From the NCBI RefSeq assembly GCF_964204645.1, contig NC_134025.1, positions 9,057,001 to 9,121,000 of the forward strand: a stretch of 64,000 bases of DNA, written 5' to 3'. The notes below the pieces were generated by a model, which worked only from the letters and a program-made list of their open reading frames with translations, ran no database searches and was not told where the DNA came from. Positions 35,924 through 46,661 of the stretch are shown piece after piece (position 1 is the first letter of the stretch; every line of letters begins with the position of its first letter). The DNA comes from Tubulanus polymorphus (Eukaryota > Nemertea > Palaeonemertea > Tubulaniformes > Tubulanidae). The translations under genes were made by a program, and so were the position numbers.

Positions 35924-35929
35924 AATAAA
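35924..35929 (+). terminator. Candidate poly(A) signal of LRRC74-like gene
   Basis: AATAAA 128 bp after the LRRC74 stop and only 34 bp before the stop of the opposing TRP gene, so the two 3' UTRs probably abut or overlap. Confidence 0.4.
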
Positions 35930-35962
35930 ATAACGTGTCAACTGACAGTAACAGTTAGTTCA

Positions 35963-37720
35963 TTATACCGCAGTGTATGGTTCATCGCCATTTTCTTTAA
36001 CATCATATTCGACATAGCGCAATCGTTCATAATAAGTAGTTTTATTTCCCGTATCGACGACAGTTATACTGAATCGTTTTTTCGGTTTGATTTCGAATAT
36101 CTTTTCGATCGTATGCCCGATGCATTCTTGGGCGTGGTAAGCGCAGCCCAGACGGCGTAGATTTTGTACTAGAGTTTTCACGTCTTGGCCGTCAGTAGCT
36201 TCGCTGGTCATGACAGCTATCAAATAGTTCATCAACATAACGGCAGCCAAGTAATAGAAAACGATGTATGAAATTTGCACGTAGACCGGGGCGTTTGCTA
36301 CGTTAAACTGCGTGGCGCCAGATTCGAGCAAAAGTATTTTGAAGACCGAGTTGGGAAAACTGTCGGTACGCCAGTAGATGTGTTGGAAAAACATCGCGAA
36401 CATCACCTTTATCAACGATGTGGCGATAATGAAATTGATGAACAAACAAATCATATTCTGCAGCGTAATAGCGAACGATCCGATCTTGGGAAGAAGTTCT
36501 AAAACGGATAGCAACATGATGAGCAACATCGGGAAGTACAAGGCGTGAAAATAGTTCGCATAGGTGAGATTTTGTTTGACTAATGTTACAACGCATGAGC
36601 TCAAGACAAGAATTGACAAGAGAAACTGACAACTTTGGTAAAACGACGTATACGCGACGTAGGACCATTCTTTTAACATATTGCTCAACATCTGACGGCT
36701 GTAACTTTTCATCAAGTACCAACCGATCTGGAAAACCGCCTCCAGAATGTACAGAATGCTGGTGATGATCGTAATTGTTGTGAGAACGACCGTTCCGGTG
36801 CACTTCAATCTATCTTTGCCGTCAATTTCGAATTGCTGAATGGACATATTTTTTGGGTTGTTAATTATATTATGGCTGGCTCCGCAAAAAAGAGGATATG
36901 ACCAAATATAAGCAAAGATCACGTACAACACTCTCGCTATTAGAATTAGAACGATGTACGGAATGGATTTCCGAATTCTATAGTTGGTCCATTCATGGAT
37001 GATCGGCATCTGATGAATGTTATTATTTAGGAAGCTCGCTAGTCCTTCTCTTTTTAAAAAGACCAACATTCTTAATGGGCAATGCATATTGCGGCGGTTG
37101 AGTCTTCCATCCTCGTACATACTGAGGTCGTATCTGAGAACCGTGTGGACGCCTCGTTCCGCCACTATTTCCATGTACACACCCGGAGTGTCCAAAATCA
37201 ATCTAAATAGTCCGTATGTGCCTTCTTTCGCCGCTAATTCCAACGGGGTAAATCCTTCGCTATTTTCTTGCATGAGAAGCGCTCGTCTGTCCACTTGCCC
37301 TAGCAAACTGACGATATCGCTGTAGATATCCATATATTTTTCTTCGAGACCTCGATCGTGGGCGACAACCACGACAATCGCGTGGAAGCAGTTACAACCG
37401 ATCTTATCCTGTACGGTTACATCTACTCCGTCTTCGATCATGGCACGTACGCACCGACCTGCTCCGAAAGACGCCGCTAACACCAATGGAAATTCAAAAT
37501 CGTACTTAATTTCCGATTTCAAATGCGGGCAATCGTCCAACACCGAATCCACATAAAGAAACTTCCCTGATATGCGACGTCGTTTTTCTTTTTCGTTAAG
37601 CGCGCTCAACGTTTTCTCGAACGTATCGATATCGTCGTGTTGTATCACTTCGTACCAGTCTCTATATTTCTGGCGGGAAAGATCGAGCATTAGCGACGAC
37701 TTGTTCAATTCACGTTCCAT
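35963..37720 (-). CDS. Divergent TRP-family cation channel (TRPV-like), intronless
   Basis: Six-transmembrane cation channel with ankyrin repeats in a single 585-residue exon. Ankyrin-like repeats are at about residues 75-115 (FEFPLVLAASFGAGRCV) and 155-185 (GFTPLELAAKEGTYGLF). Hydrophobic segments follow: S1 IPYIVLILIARVLYVIF (about 250), S2 VVLTTITIITSILYILEAVF (about 310), S3 CQFLLSILVLSSCVV, S4 LLIMLLSVLELL, S5 ICLFINFIIATSLIKVMF, a pore loop with LLLESGATQF, and S6 YLAAVMLMNYLIAVMT. The S6 end resembles the LIALM of TRPV channels, but the overall match is weak and subfamily assignment is tentative. An acceptor just before the ATG (TTCAG at 37726-37730 on the minus strand) suggests one 5'-UTR intron. 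The protein is shorter than typical TRPV (700-800), with few ankyrin repeats. Confidence 0.75.
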   Translation of the reverse strand: MERELNKSSLMLDLSRQKYRDWYEVIQHDDIDTFEKTLSALNEKEKRRRISGKFLYVDSVLDDCPHLKSEIKYDFEFPLVLAASFGAGRCVRAMIEDGVDVTVQDKIGCNCFHAIVVVVAHDRGLEEKYMDIYSDIVSLLGQVDRRALLMQENSEGFTPLELAAKEGTYGLFRLILDTPGVYMEIVAERGVHTVLRYDLSMYEDGRLNRRNMHCPLRMLVFLKREGLASFLNNNIHQMPIIHEWTNYRIRKSIPYIVLILIARVLYVIFAYIWSYPLFCGASHNIINNPKNMSIQQFEIDGKDRLKCTGTVVLTTITIITSILYILEAVFQIGWYLMKSYSRQMLSNMLKEWSYVAYTSFYQSCQFLLSILVLSSCVVTLVKQNLTYANYFHALYFPMLLIMLLSVLELLPKIGSFAITLQNMICLFINFIIATSLIKVMFAMFFQHIYWRTDSFPNSVFKILLLESGATQFNVANAPVYVQISYIVFYYLAAVMLMNYLIAVMTSEATDGQDVKTLVQNLRRLGCAYHAQECIGHTIEKIFEIKPKKRFSITVVDTGNKTTYYERLRYVEYDVKENGDEPYTAV

Positions 37721-38517
37721 GCTGCCTGAATAAAACGCCGAACCTTAGCACAGTAAGTTTAGCAGTAGTTTGAATCATGCAGGATCGAGTTCATTACATT
37801 TTTTAATATAACATGTGGTTTTGTGGTTAGTACGTCCAAGGGTCTGTGCAGTACGTGAATATTTCCAAACGATAGATATTTTCACTTTTATTCAAAATTG
37901 TATATTTACGTATCAATATTGTTATCATATCTTCGAAATTCGAAATTCAATTGAAGTGAAACTCTGAATTGAGATTATCACAATAGACTGTTTAAGTGCA
38001 AAATCTACGACGTAAATATTAAAATCTAACAAAATTCAAATTTGAAACCCAACCCACTTGTGGATACCACTTGGGGATATCCGCGGTTCACAACGGCGAC
38101 AGCTGTCGTCTGATAAAACTGTGAATTACGTAGCGTTTGTTAACAATCCTAATTAATACGTCGACAACAGAAAAACACGAAAATGGTCAATTCACTTACC
38201 CGTTCGAATTACGCGAGTTTAGAACCAAGTACTCACTTATAGCACGTTACATTTCAAATGAACGTTGCACGATCGATTGACTGATATATTTTGAGATATT
38301 AAATTGATCGATGACAGGTGTTTTTTGTAGTTTTAAGCTCAACGACACGTCAAGTTTGTACATATATCAAACATCCATAAATGAATATGGATATGGATTT
38401 TTGATAATATATATATATAAACACGATATATTTTCCGCATTTTTTTCATTTAGATTTTTCAATTAACTCATCGCCATTCTCGGGTTTCTGTACATAATCC
38501 TTCATAAAACTATTGTT
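37721..38517. other. Upstream region of TRP gene
   Basis: No coding sequence is supported. A non-coding first exon and promoter of the TRP gene should lie here. A short (TA)n tract is near 38408-38420. Confidence 0.4.
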
Positions 38518-39402
38518 TCATTCACATAGTTTGAATTCAAAATACGTCATCTTTTCATTCGGTATCTTTCCTGGTTCGATGTCGCTGTTCGTTATCAGTT
38601 CACAAATTCGATTGACTTCATCCCATTGTCCAGCCGTACAAGATTGATACGCTTTACATTCTAGTGAACATTGTAAAATAGAATCAACGTTTGTCAGTGA
38701 TTTTGATGGTGATTTCTTTCCTTTGAATCCCTCGAACATATCAGCTTCAAGCGGAGAATCTAGAATGTATATGAATGCAAATATTCAAAACGTACGTTCC
38801 GTTACCATCATCGTCATCGTTAAATGACCAGGTTGCACGAAAAAACATTCAAAAACTAAAGACTTCAAAATACAGCCACCTATTATATTATGATGTACTA
38901 CGTTCTCTACGTAAGAACATTTGCACTGGACATATAACAAAACATTCAAGTAGAGATAAATGCGGTACAGCAGAATATCATTATAGCATATAAGTAAAAG
39001 TTGCGTTAAATTCTGAAGCGAACATTATCCTTCTTATACAAATTCATTAAACTCTACCTTATACCTTTGTATACCGTTTTAGTGTTCCGTTTATGTCTAC
39101 AAGCTTACCGGTGCATCTCCATTCAATATGGTGCAATAACCAGTCGGATTTATCTTCGAACATCACGTTGCTGATTTTGTATTCCGAAGGAACGTCGTCT
39201 TTGGTTACATTAGCTAAGTTGCATACGGTCGTCTTCTTGTTGTAATCAGCGGACAGACATTCGAAAGTGTCTTCGGTCAAACACGCCATTTCACATTCTT
39301 CAATCGTCACGTTTCCAATGCTGAGAGTGTTGTGAGAACCGATATATCGTCCAGAGTAAATAACCCACTCTAACCACAGGCCGACATCGCATTCTACTTT
39401 GG
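38518..39402 (-). CDS. PAN/apple-domain protein, partial
   Basis: Two exons join in frame: 39109-39402 (acceptor AATTTCAG, donor CACCG then GTAAGC) and 38518-38759, ending in a stop. Each carries a PAN/apple-like cysteine pattern: CEMACLTEDTFECLSADYNKKTTVC and CSLECKAYQSCTAGQWDEVNRICEL (each shown as a spaced motif of five to six cysteines in the translated exons). Such domains mediate protein or carbohydrate binding in secreted or membrane proteins. The start, signal peptide and any earlier domains lie upstream (rightwards) and were not found, so this could be a partial or decayed gene. An N-glycosylation motif NVT occurs twice in the first exon. Confidence 0.6.
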
Positions 39403-41637
39403 CTGAAATTTTCCACAAATCTCTCTCAGAATACTGGCCGGAAATTCCAAATGTATCAGGGCGAAACAATATTGAACACCTCGACTTTTTCCAAAGTAAA
39501 TTTCATTACAAAAGATCATCTTGTTTCTCCCTAACTTTTCCTCAATCAAAACAGTAAAATACGTTACGTCCGTGCTAGATGTCTCAACAAATTTCCCTAG
39601 TTTCTAGTTCTTTTTTAACAAAATTCCGTTATTCCCTGACTTTCCCTGATTTCCAGCTGTTTATTTACAAAACAGCAAAATTGCGGTTATTTATTTTCTA
39701 TGTCAATTCCCTTTTGAGGACATTTTTGATAGTTTGGGAAATTATCAATTTGTCGATAAATGATACTAAGATTCCATTAAATAACTAATCTTCAATTACT
39801 TAACGAAACCACCTGACGTATATTACACTACTGAAACTTACGCTGCCTTATGTGTCTTACCTTCCGAAAAACAATTACTCATTGTTGATTTCAGGATCAG
39901 GAACCTAATCAGATAATATCTCCATCTATACATGATAACTACGTAAATAAAGCTAATCCTCATCAAATGAAACCTCGAGTCGATATTTCATCAACCGATC
40001 ACGAAATTAGGGAGGTGGCATAAAAATCCACCTATCAAATAAGGTTGATAGAGATTCAGTGTTTGTTTCAAAGATTCCGTTTTCCTAATGAGTTAATGGA
40101 GGGTTTCTATGTGAAAATAAACTAGATTAAAAGCGGCTTTTGTTTTGTGTGGTCGATTTTATTTGTTTCTGTCGGTGTGAAAGTGCGGAATTCAATTCGA
40201 GTTATTTTTTTATTCGAAATGAAACTGCGGTCGTAGGGTGCATTTGTTAGGGTTTTAGTTCATTTCGAACCAATAGAAAGCGTATCAAGGGTATGCACTT
40301 TTCCTCATTAGGTCCCATTGTATCCTTAAGTACTTTCGGGATCCACAATTAATTTCCGAAAATAATCGCTTTTAAAACTTTGTCAGAAGATGGAACATCT
40401 GTCTAATGGTCATATAAACCAATTGATAATGCAGCTTCGTCCACGAGTCTGTCACAGTTGTCTGGCGCAACCGTTTTACAGCGAACTTCCACAGGATCCA
40501 GTACAGTGAACCTTGCGTCAATTCTCTGAAAAAGCCTTGAAAAAGTCAGATTTTTTGCCTTTTCCCGAATACTGTGGCTTGAGAATTAATTTCAGAAAAA
40601 AATCAGGACCATAAATATTCAACGGATTATAAGCGATTATTCGACTTTAGCCGATCCGACTTACGAGGTTTACTGATGTAGTTTTGTACCCTAGAACAGC
40701 AACAACTGCGAATTACCATATTATACTGTATTAATATCCTCAAAACAGGGATGATAGTGATGCTGGTTATTGATACCAGATCATGATCTCCCAAAATCCT
40801 GTAGCTCTGTTTTCATCAATCTGTACCAAATCCGCATAGGTGATTGCCAAACCAAAAGAGTCAACAAATACGAGAAATTCCAATGATTCAGACCGATTCA
40901 AACGATCTTTTATTTTATGTAATTTTTCAAGGAGACAGAAATCATTGAATGAAATACCGTAGTATGTACGAATACACACTGTGTCAAGCCTAAACACCCT
41001 CACGCTTAATTCACCAACCTATTCACTCAATAAACACATAGTTTCTTGGAATTGGATGTATATTTTACAGTAATCTTGTTTATTAAGAAATGTATAATGC
41101 AAAACCAGTTGATGTGCAAAACAGTAAATCTGTAAACAGTAATTCTTTTCCAATGCTCATTGCGCATTATTATCATTGGAAAAGCCAAAACAACATCGCG
41201 TGAAAAGGACAGTGCATTCTTATTATTCATTATTATTCAATGATTCATTTATCTAATACTAATTAGTACCACGTAATAACCTTTTATACATAAAACTTAT
41301 TGAAAATCGTTTTTTCACTAAGGGCATTTGCCCGACACACAGGCCTACGGAATAATCATAAAGCGGGTTATTTTGAGCAGTCCCTTTCAAAACGTATCCA
41401 ACACTTTTCCAGCTCGGGTACAGCCTCGTGAATAGATTGAAATACACCATCGACTAATCAGCAATCGCTATCGACCAATCGAGAAATACGAGCCATTCAG
41501 TCGATGATTCCCATGGAATAGTTAATATACAACAGGATACCCGATTTCGGCAGATTTCAAATGCCGGCACGGGAAAAAGACATTGAATATTTTTCACGTA
41601 AACATTCCAGCACCAAATGTTTCAGATAATCCACTGG
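39403..41637. other. Intergenic, no convincing gene
   Basis: Should contain the missing 5' exons of the PAN-domain gene and the 3' UTR of UBE2G2. Minus-strand open frames at 40767-41003 and 41259-41450 look protein-like in composition (for example FLVFVDSFGLAITYADL) but match no family I know and have no clear splice partners. They may be exons of an unrecognised gene. Confidence 0.35.
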
Positions 41638-44359
41638 CTACACAGGTGGTGGTAAACCGAGTGATTTACGAACAGTTCTTTCGGCAATTTCTTCGAATTT
41701 TTCCCGATTATCTCTCCACGTCTTCGCTGCGTCGACATTTGCGGCGCTTTCATCATTCGGTTCTAGATAATGAATAAACATCGTGGATATTATTAATATC
41801 TCGTTTTTTAATATTTACTTTGAATACTTAATAGTTCATTCAAAAGTGATTTTCTAACGATTCTGACCGACCTAGTTGGAGTAAAGCTAGTTTTTAGTAT
41901 TGAAGACATAAGCCACAATCGCGTAGATTTAGCCCAGATCAGACAAAAACACTTGCGTGATGGGAGCTATAGGGATTGGTCTTAGATCTGAGACCTAGAC
42001 CAGAGATAACCAACTATCCACGAATATCAATCAGTTTTAGATAGTTGAGACTATTTTCACCCACAATATAAATTCAACAAACAGTTGTTATTACTTATGT
42101 TCTGACGTTTAGAGAGGATTACTTTCACCCATCAGAGATTTATTTATTTGAAATGTCAGAACAAAAGTAACAACAACTGTCTGTCGAATTTAAATTGTGG
42201 GTGAAACAACACTGTTAATATTAATATCAATCAGTTTTAATCTGTATACACTGAGGACCAGCCCAGTTCCACGGTTAGTTTGACGGCTCGCGTGAGCAAT
42301 GGGTCTGTTTGTTTTGCTTTATGTCGTTTGGATCTTGGTTATCCTTTTGGATTGTTCATTCAACCTCACATTGGGACACACTGTCAACAGCCATCAGGAC
42401 TTGCACTTAAAATGAATACAACAGAGAAACCCCTGTGAAGCTGGCTACCGGTTCCCGGTTCCTTATTCGGCTCCCGATTCAATTTTGAATAAGAAACCGG
42501 GAACCGGCTACTGGTTCGGCTCCCGATTCAAAATGCTTTTGAACTGGGAGCCGAATCGGGAACCGGGAGCCGGCTACTGGTTCGGCTACCGACCGATTCA
42601 AAATGCTTTTGAACCGGGAGCCGAATCGGGAACCGGCTACTGGTTCGGCTACCGATTCAAAATGTGAAGCTGGCTACTTATTCGATTCGACTCTTTATAT
42701 TGCGGACAGCAGGTAAACATAATTACGTAACTGTCTGCTGAAATGAGTGCAACCTTGACCTCGGCCACCAGGCTAATCGAGACGTCTGAATCAACACCAC
42801 GCGTGTGACGATTTCCTCTCGATTCAAAATCATTTTGAATCGGGAGCCGAATCGGGAACCGGGAACCAGTAGCCGGCTACCGGTTCCCGGTTCGGCTCCC
42901 AGTTCAAAATGTGAAGCTGGCTACTTATTCGATTCGACTCTATTACGGACAGCAGGTAAACATAATTACGTAACTATGTCTGCTGAAATGAGTGCAACCT
43001 GACCTCGGCCACCAGGCTAATCGAGACGTCTAAATTAACACCACGCGCGTGACTTCAATATACAGTTACTATGCAACTATAGTCTATACTATAAGCGGCT
43101 AAGCCATAGCGTATCAACTATGTAGCGCGTAATCTCCGTTCATGTGGCTTCGATTACGCGTTGAGTGGTATGGATTGAAAGAGGATGGTCTGATCTGTGT
43201 TTACGAATAGATTTCGTGCCGATACGATAAAGTTTAGGTAGACTTTTGTACCATTTAAGTTTGGACTTTCCGCGTGACGTCACGTCATTTCAGCAGACAT
43301 AGTTACGTAATTATGTTTACCTGCTGGCCGCAATAGAGTCGAATCGAATAAGTAGCCAGCTTCACATTTTGAATCGGGAGCCGAACCAGTAGCCAGCTAC
43401 CGGTTCCCGGTTGCCGGTTCGGCTCCCGATTCAAAATGGTTTTGAACCGGGAACCAGTAGCCGGCTCCCGGTTCCCGATTCGGCTCCCGGTTCAAAATGT
43501 TTTTGAATCGGGAGCCGAATCGGGAACCGGGAGCCAGCTTCACAGGGGTCAGCATCATGCCTTATCCCACAGGGCAACTACCAGTATAGGTCGCAAGTAC
43601 TAACCAGCTAGCATACTTATAACGGAGAGTAAAATCTTTTCAACACTTTGAACGGGACTCCAACGCTCTGCACTGGTTTCATATCCCATAGGATCATCAC
43701 CAGGTGCATGTAATATTGATATACAAACTCGTCCATCTGGGTAAACTGAAAATTCAGATGAATTCAGATGATATGACAATTTGATCTTGCATTGACAGTA
43801 ATTTTTTGTACGACAAATAATTTAGATAATCCAAATAAAATCTGAAACAGGATAAGTTATTGTACGGTTTGACAAATTGAATGTAGGTACTTACTGTTTG
43901 GATGGAATAGGTCGCAAGTAAATTTCATTTTTGGCGGACTGAGTGGATAGTCAGGAGGGAATGACATCAACGCTGCAAATACACCACCATCAAAACACGT
44001 TCCCTCAGGACCCCTGAAAAAAATCAGATTTAATTTGTTATCAAAAGGTGTTTTCTGAATAGAAATTGACCGCAAATAAACTTACGTGATATAAGCTTCC
44101 CATTCAAAGAAATTCTCTTCAGTAAGTGGCCCAGCAACAATTCCTTCAGGAGGATTTAGAGTTAACTCTTGAAATAGATGATAGAATAAGGATGAGTGAA
44201 AAATAAATTCTATCAAAACGATGAACCACATATGGAACAGTGCTACCAGACTGCTGCCTGAGGATCGCAATCAATCACATACACAATAATTCATACCGAT
44301 CATGGTTTCTACTTACGTTTATATTCAGCCATCAACCTCTTCAACGCTGACCCAGCCAT
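41638..44359 (-). CDS. UBE2G2: Ubiquitin-conjugating enzyme E2 G2
   Basis: E2 enzyme of ER-associated degradation, partner of gp78 and HRD1-type ligases, building K48 chains. Five exons join in frame: 44317-44359, 44086-44167, 43895-44013, 43605-43745 and 41638-41762, giving 169 residues (human 165). The start MAGSALKRLMAEYKQLTLN and the UBC fold motif FPPDYPLSPPKMKFT are near identical to human. The catalytic cysteine is in PDGRVCISILHAPG (about residue 89), followed by the acidic E2 G2/R1 loop insert DDPMGYETSAERW. The C terminus is KSLGL plus four extra residues (PPPV). Intron 4 (1.84 kb) is filled with inverted repeats. A hAT-like element begins seven bases upstream of the start codon; see 44366-45661. 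Confidence 0.96.
42055..42206. mobile_element. 152-bp inverted-repeat insertion in UBE2G2 intron 4
   Basis: Arms of about 52 bp start TTTCACCCACAATATAAATT and end in the near-inverse (TTTAAATTGTGGGTGAAA). A 17-base direct repeat AATATCAATCAGTTTTA lies outside on both sides (42023-42039 and 42223-42239), but not immediately adjacent, so it may mark an older, larger insertion. No coding capacity. Confidence 0.6.
42430..43548. repeat. Nested palindromic repeat cluster in UBE2G2 intron 4
   Basis: The cluster begins CCCCTGTGAAGCTGGCT and ends with its inverse AGCCAGCTTCACAGGGG. Both arms are built from many alternating-orientation copies of a roughly 25-50 bp unit around GGAGCCGAATCGGGAACCGG, linked by TTCAAAATG spacers. 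A second unit of about 140 bp (containing ATTCGATTCGACTC and CAGCAGGTAAACATAATTAC) occurs directly at about 42664-42808 and 42911-43054 and in inverse at about 43269-43370. No target-site duplication was found. Confidence 0.8.
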
Positions 44360-44365
44360 TTTATA

Positions 44366-45661
44366 CACAGGGACTTGTCACAATTGATAGTGAATGAATA
44401 AAACCAATATCAATGACCAGGTCCACTATCCCTGTATAATATAAAAAACAAGGGTGGCAACAAATTTTCAATCTGACAATGACTTCTCCACTTCAATCGA
44501 CTGTAATTCCAAAAATTCTCAACCGATTCACATGAAATAAGCTTTAATACAACCTAGAAGACTTTCTGCTTCCAACGAGCCTTTAACCACCACTCTAGGA
44601 CAATTATCTCACAACGAAATCACCGTTTTTTGACGAGAGATAGCTCAAATTGGAGGTGTACCGATTCTATGGTGGACAGCAAAATGGTCGTATTTTTCAC
44701 TTCAAACGATGATTTCTATGTGAAATCTTAGAGATAACCCCAACAAACCATACATTTTTTAAAACTACGCGGTCATACCTGTACGCTTATCTCATTTATT
44801 TGTATAATCCACGCGATGGGTGAGCTCGCAAGCTCAAAATCGAACAAATATACGAAAAAGTCACCTCGCACTATCGCGCTGGCGGCCATTAATCACGTGA
44901 CGTGCAGGTTCGGGCTATGTTAATAGAACCGCGACAAGACTACGTCTGTAGACTTGAAAAAAGGAAATATTTGCTAATAATACCACCCCTCAGACGAATG
45001 TTGCACTATATTTTCATAATACGGATATTTTATTAATTAACAGAACTTTTAATAAATTTTGTAATGTTTTTCGAAATCTCTAAGCCAATCAATGCGCGTG
45101 AAATATTTAGCCCATTACTACGATATCACGTGATTAATGGCCGCCCAGTTGATGACAAGTTGAACGCCGTGTTCGTCCTCATTTTCGATTTTGAGCTTGT
45201 GAGCTCACCCATCGCGTGGATTATACTAATAAATGAGATAAGCGTACAGGTATGACCACGTAGTTTTAAAAAATGTATGGTTTGTTGGGGTTTTCTCTAA
45301 GATCTCACATAGAAATCATCGTTTGAATTGAAAAAAACGACCATTTTGCTGTCCACCATAGAATCGGTACACCTCCATTTTGAGCTATCTCTTGTCAAAA
45401 AAAGGTGATTTCGTTGTGAGATAATTGTCGGAGAGTGGTGGTTGTAGGCTCGTTCGAAGCAGAAAGTCTTCTAGGTTGTATTAAAGCTTATTTCATGTGA
45501 ATCGGTTGAGAATTTTTGGAATTACAGTCGATTGAAGTGGAGAAGTCATTGTCAGATTGAAAATTTGTTGCCACCCTTGTTATTTTATTATACAGTTGCA
45601 GGGATACTGGTACCCCCATCATTGGTCTCTCATCCATTATCAGTCGTGACAAGTCCCTGTG
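44366..45661. mobile_element. 1.3-kb hAT-like foldback element at UBE2G2 start codon
   Basis: Ends are CACAGGGACTTGTCAC and its inverse. The 8-bp duplication ATTTTATA is perfect at 44358-44365 and 45662-45669. Arms of roughly 500-540 bp (44366-about 44905 and about 45125-45661) are near-complete inverted copies; a central ~220-bp spacer is unpaired. Paired landmarks include ATCACGTGATTAATGGCC (44884-44901 inverse of 45128-45147 region) and GATGGGTGAGCTCGCAAGCT. No transposase frame. The left duplication overlaps the first two bases of the UBE2G2 ATG (minus strand). Confidence 0.93.
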
Positions 45662-45800
45662 ATTTTATAGGCCCAAACTCGGTTAAAATGGCAAAAATCA
45701 GAATTTATATTCTTCTTGTCCGCACAACACCCTACTATGCTGCCACCTACTGGATATTAATCTCACTATTTGTCTAATCATGTTCGAACCCCAAGTATCG

Positions 45801-45866
45801 GAGTCAGTTTCATAAAAAAGGTTTAAAATCGATTTGCGAGTTAAACTTTTTTTTGTGAAACTGGAC
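45801..45866. repeat. Short hairpin repeat
   Basis: GAGTCAGTTTCATAAAAAAG at 45801-45820 pairs with the CTTTTTTTTGTGAAACTGGAC side at 45846-45866. It has the look of a small MITE end pair; no clear duplication. Confidence 0.45.
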
Positions 45867-46203
45867 CCTGAACTTTAATTTTTGTTTAGCTCAAATCAAG
45901 TTATCTCTGCACGTCACTTAGTGCAAAACCACGACCAGTTATTCCTCCATTCATTATTGTGCCAGCAGATACTGATCTATCCATGACACTGGACCGACCC
46001 TGTCCGCTGCATACTGACCCACAAACACAAACAAAACATCTAACGAAATCAATACTTGGTTTATTTAATCAATTTAAAAGGAAATCCATACCTATTGTTC
46101 ATAAATAATGAATACATTATATATATTATAAAATTTGGACATAATTGCTTTACACTTATAAAACAAACATCTTACGCTGAATCTAAGTCCATTTGTTAAT
46201 AAT

Positions 46204-46204
46204 G

Positions 46205-46251
<47 letters not shown>
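46204..46251. repeat. (ATA/AAT)n microsatellite
   Basis: About 16 trinucleotide units of ATA/AAT, without interruption. Confidence 0.9.
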
Positions 46252-46253
<2 letters not shown>

Positions 46254-46661
46254 AATGATGATTTATTTTCTTAACATAACGCATTATCTAATTACACAGT
46301 AATCTCTGCGCTTAAAATGACAGATGGGAACTGAGAAAGCGGTGTAAGTTGATGATGCATTTTATTCAGTTTCTATTCCGCAATTCTAAAGGGTGCTAGT
46401 CCCAGTTGTTGGACACAGAAATTGGGACATGTGTTCAAAGTCATTTTTCGACATTGAGTACAAAGTTCACAGGTCGGACTACACTCACTATCTATGAATA
46501 ATGCATGGTAGCGTTTCATGAATTTGCGCAACAGGTCCAATTCTTAGTTGGGTCAAATTCTCAAAACACCGAACCACCTAAAGCTTAGATTCAATATTCT
46601 AGCACGTCACGAATAACCATAACAAAAACATATTCCAATATGAAAAACAGTAGTATGCGCT

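Noticed and set aside
36303-36803. Minus-strand 166-codon frame inside the TRP gene
   Set aside because: Out-of-frame shadow of the TRP coding exon with no domain of its own.
41583-41777. Plus-strand open frame of 64 codons
   Set aside because: It is the antisense of the last UBE2G2 exon, whose minus-strand translation is clearly conserved.
42430-43548. hAT assignment for the UBE2G2 intron repeat cluster
   Set aside because: The CACAGGGG sequence points inwards-out the wrong way for the hAT ends seen elsewhere, and the flanks show no 8-bp duplication.
45781-45800. GTTCGAACCCC resembling a tRNA B box
   Set aside because: No matching A box or cloverleaf stems upstream at the right distance.
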